64,000 nt of DNA from Rhodovulum visakhapatnamense (GTDB taxonomy: Bacteria > Pseudomonadota > Alphaproteobacteria > Rhodobacterales > Rhodobacteraceae), in assembly GCF_004365965.1 (NCBI RefSeq), contig NZ_SOEB01000004.1:124001-188000 (forward strand), in the 5' to 3' direction. The notes below the pieces were generated by a model that was not told where the DNA came from, ran no database searches, and saw only the letters and a list, made by a program, of their open reading frames with translations. The first letter of the stretch is position 1. The number at the start of each line of letters is the position of its first letter. A program made the position numbers and the translations under genes. This document shows positions 63,560 to 64,000 of this stretch, piece by piece.

Positions 63560-64000
63560 ATGGAAGCCATCGTGCAAGTCGTGCCGAAAATTCAGGGTGG
63601 CCAATCCGTCACCCATGAGATCTCTGAAACCGACAAGGATCGCGCGCGCCTGCGCCACCGGCTGATGCGCCTGGGTCTTGCCGTGGTCGTGGTGCTGCCG
63701 ACAGTGGTGGCGGCGCTTTATCTCTGGCTGATCGCCGCCGACCAATACCATTCCGACTCTGCCTTCTCGGTCCGGTCGGAGGACTATTCGAACCCGCTCG
63801 AGGCGCTCAGCGTCTTCACCCAGGTCGGGTCGTCCTCCGGGTCCGACTCGCAGATCCTTTACGATTTCATCCGCTCGCAGCCGCTGATGCAGCAGGTCGA
63901 CGCCGATCTCGACCTTCGCGCGCTGTTCGGCAAGCAACCGTCGGATCTTGTCTTCTCGCTGGAGCGCGATGCCTCGCGCGAAGACATGCTGGACTACTGG
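63560..64000 (+). CDS. Capsule export inner-membrane protein (KpsE/CtrB/BexC-like), 3' end missing
   Basis: Only the first 147 codons are present; the frame is open to the right edge. A charged cytoplasmic N-terminus (residues 1-36) leads to one membrane helix (about 37-58, LGLAVVVVLPTVVAALYLWL). The following LIAADQYHSDSAFSVRSED and the QILYDFIRSQPLMQQV segment are typical of the Wzz-like polysaccharide co-polymerase/exporter family. It is divergent from the KpsM-like gene, and together they indicate a capsule export locus extending right. Confidence 0.85.
   Translation, partial: MEAIVQVVPKIQGGQSVTHEISETDKDRARLRHRLMRLGLAVVVVLPTVVAALYLWLIAADQYHSDSAFSVRSEDYSNPLEALSVFTQVGSSSGSDSQILYDFIRSQPLMQQVDADLDLRALFGKQPSDLVFSLERDASREDMLDYW

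Noticed and set aside
1-64000. CRISPR arrays, insertion sequences, tRNA or rRNA genes
   Set aside because: I saw no spaced direct repeats, transposase motifs, terminal inverted repeats, or tRNA-like cloverleaf with CCA in any intergenic region; a covariance-model scan would settle RNA genes.

Overview
The window is a gene-dense, high-GC (clearly above 60 %) stretch of chromosome from an alphaproteobacterium. Gene content and order (addB-addA-trxA; hslVU-smr-mltA; tim44-like/fxsA/secB/dnaQ/coaE/aroE/maf; rho-mnmE-mnmG-rsmG-parA-parB; hrcA-grpE; rimP-nusA-ylxR-infB) point to Rhodobacterales, probably Rhodobacteraceae in the broad sense; genus and species cannot be fixed from sequence alone. Almost all of it is core genome. 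I see no prophage, insertion sequence, CRISPR array, restriction or toxin-antitoxin module, tRNA or rRNA gene.

Layout. 1-6.2 kb: the AddAB break-repair helicase-nuclease (addB is cut by the left edge). 6.2-10.3 kb: thioredoxin, the HslVU protease, an Smr protein and the lytic transglycosylase MltA. 10.4-14.1 kb: a lipoprotein, EpmA and its substrate EF-P, a class A beta-lactamase, and a decayed AmpR-type LysR regulator; this block lies between mltA and the tim44-like gene. 14.1-18.7 kb: Tim44-like protein, FxsA, SecB, then the overlapping operon maf-aroE-coaE-dnaQ. 18.73-19.16 kb: the longest gene-free stretch, with a perfect DnaA box, several near matches and AT-rich tracts, the best oriC candidate. 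19.2-26.5 kb: hemJ, rho, mnmE, mnmG, rsmG, parA, parB, with two perfect 16-bp parS sites inside the first codons of mnmG and near the start of rsmG. 26.5-36.6 kb: hemW, rdgB, rph, hrcA, grpE, mutS, maeB, msrA. 36.7-43.2 kb: argG, threonine ammonia-lyase, a divergent Hpt / receiver-PP2C phosphatase pair, two Nudix enzymes and Hsp33. 43.2-49.7 kb: CCA-adding enzyme, an exporter ABC protein, a TrmA/RlmD-family methyltransferase, two L,D-transpeptidases around a CAP lipoprotein, and a 59-residue membrane protein. 49.8-56.6 kb: ferrochelatase, methyltransferases, ComF, glutaredoxin, nitrilase, MarR, UbiG, prolyl iminopeptidase. 56.6-62.2 kb: the rimP-nusA-ylxR-infB operon behind a promoter, hairpin leader and intrinsic terminator. 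62.3-64 kb: a 44-residue protein and the start of a divergent capsule-export locus cut by the right edge.

How it fits together. The centre is a replication/segregation hub: candidate origin, parS sites and ParAB within about 8 kb, interwoven with tRNA- and rRNA-modification genes. The most unusual observations are a probable CTG start codon for mnmE behind a 9-nt perfect Shine-Dalgarno; parS sites that double as coding sequence; the beta-lactamase beside a regulator reduced to its two ends; the attenuator-like rimP leader; and the Hpt/receiver-phosphatase pair with a CtrA-like box between the genes. I found no wholly new multi-gene system that I can support.
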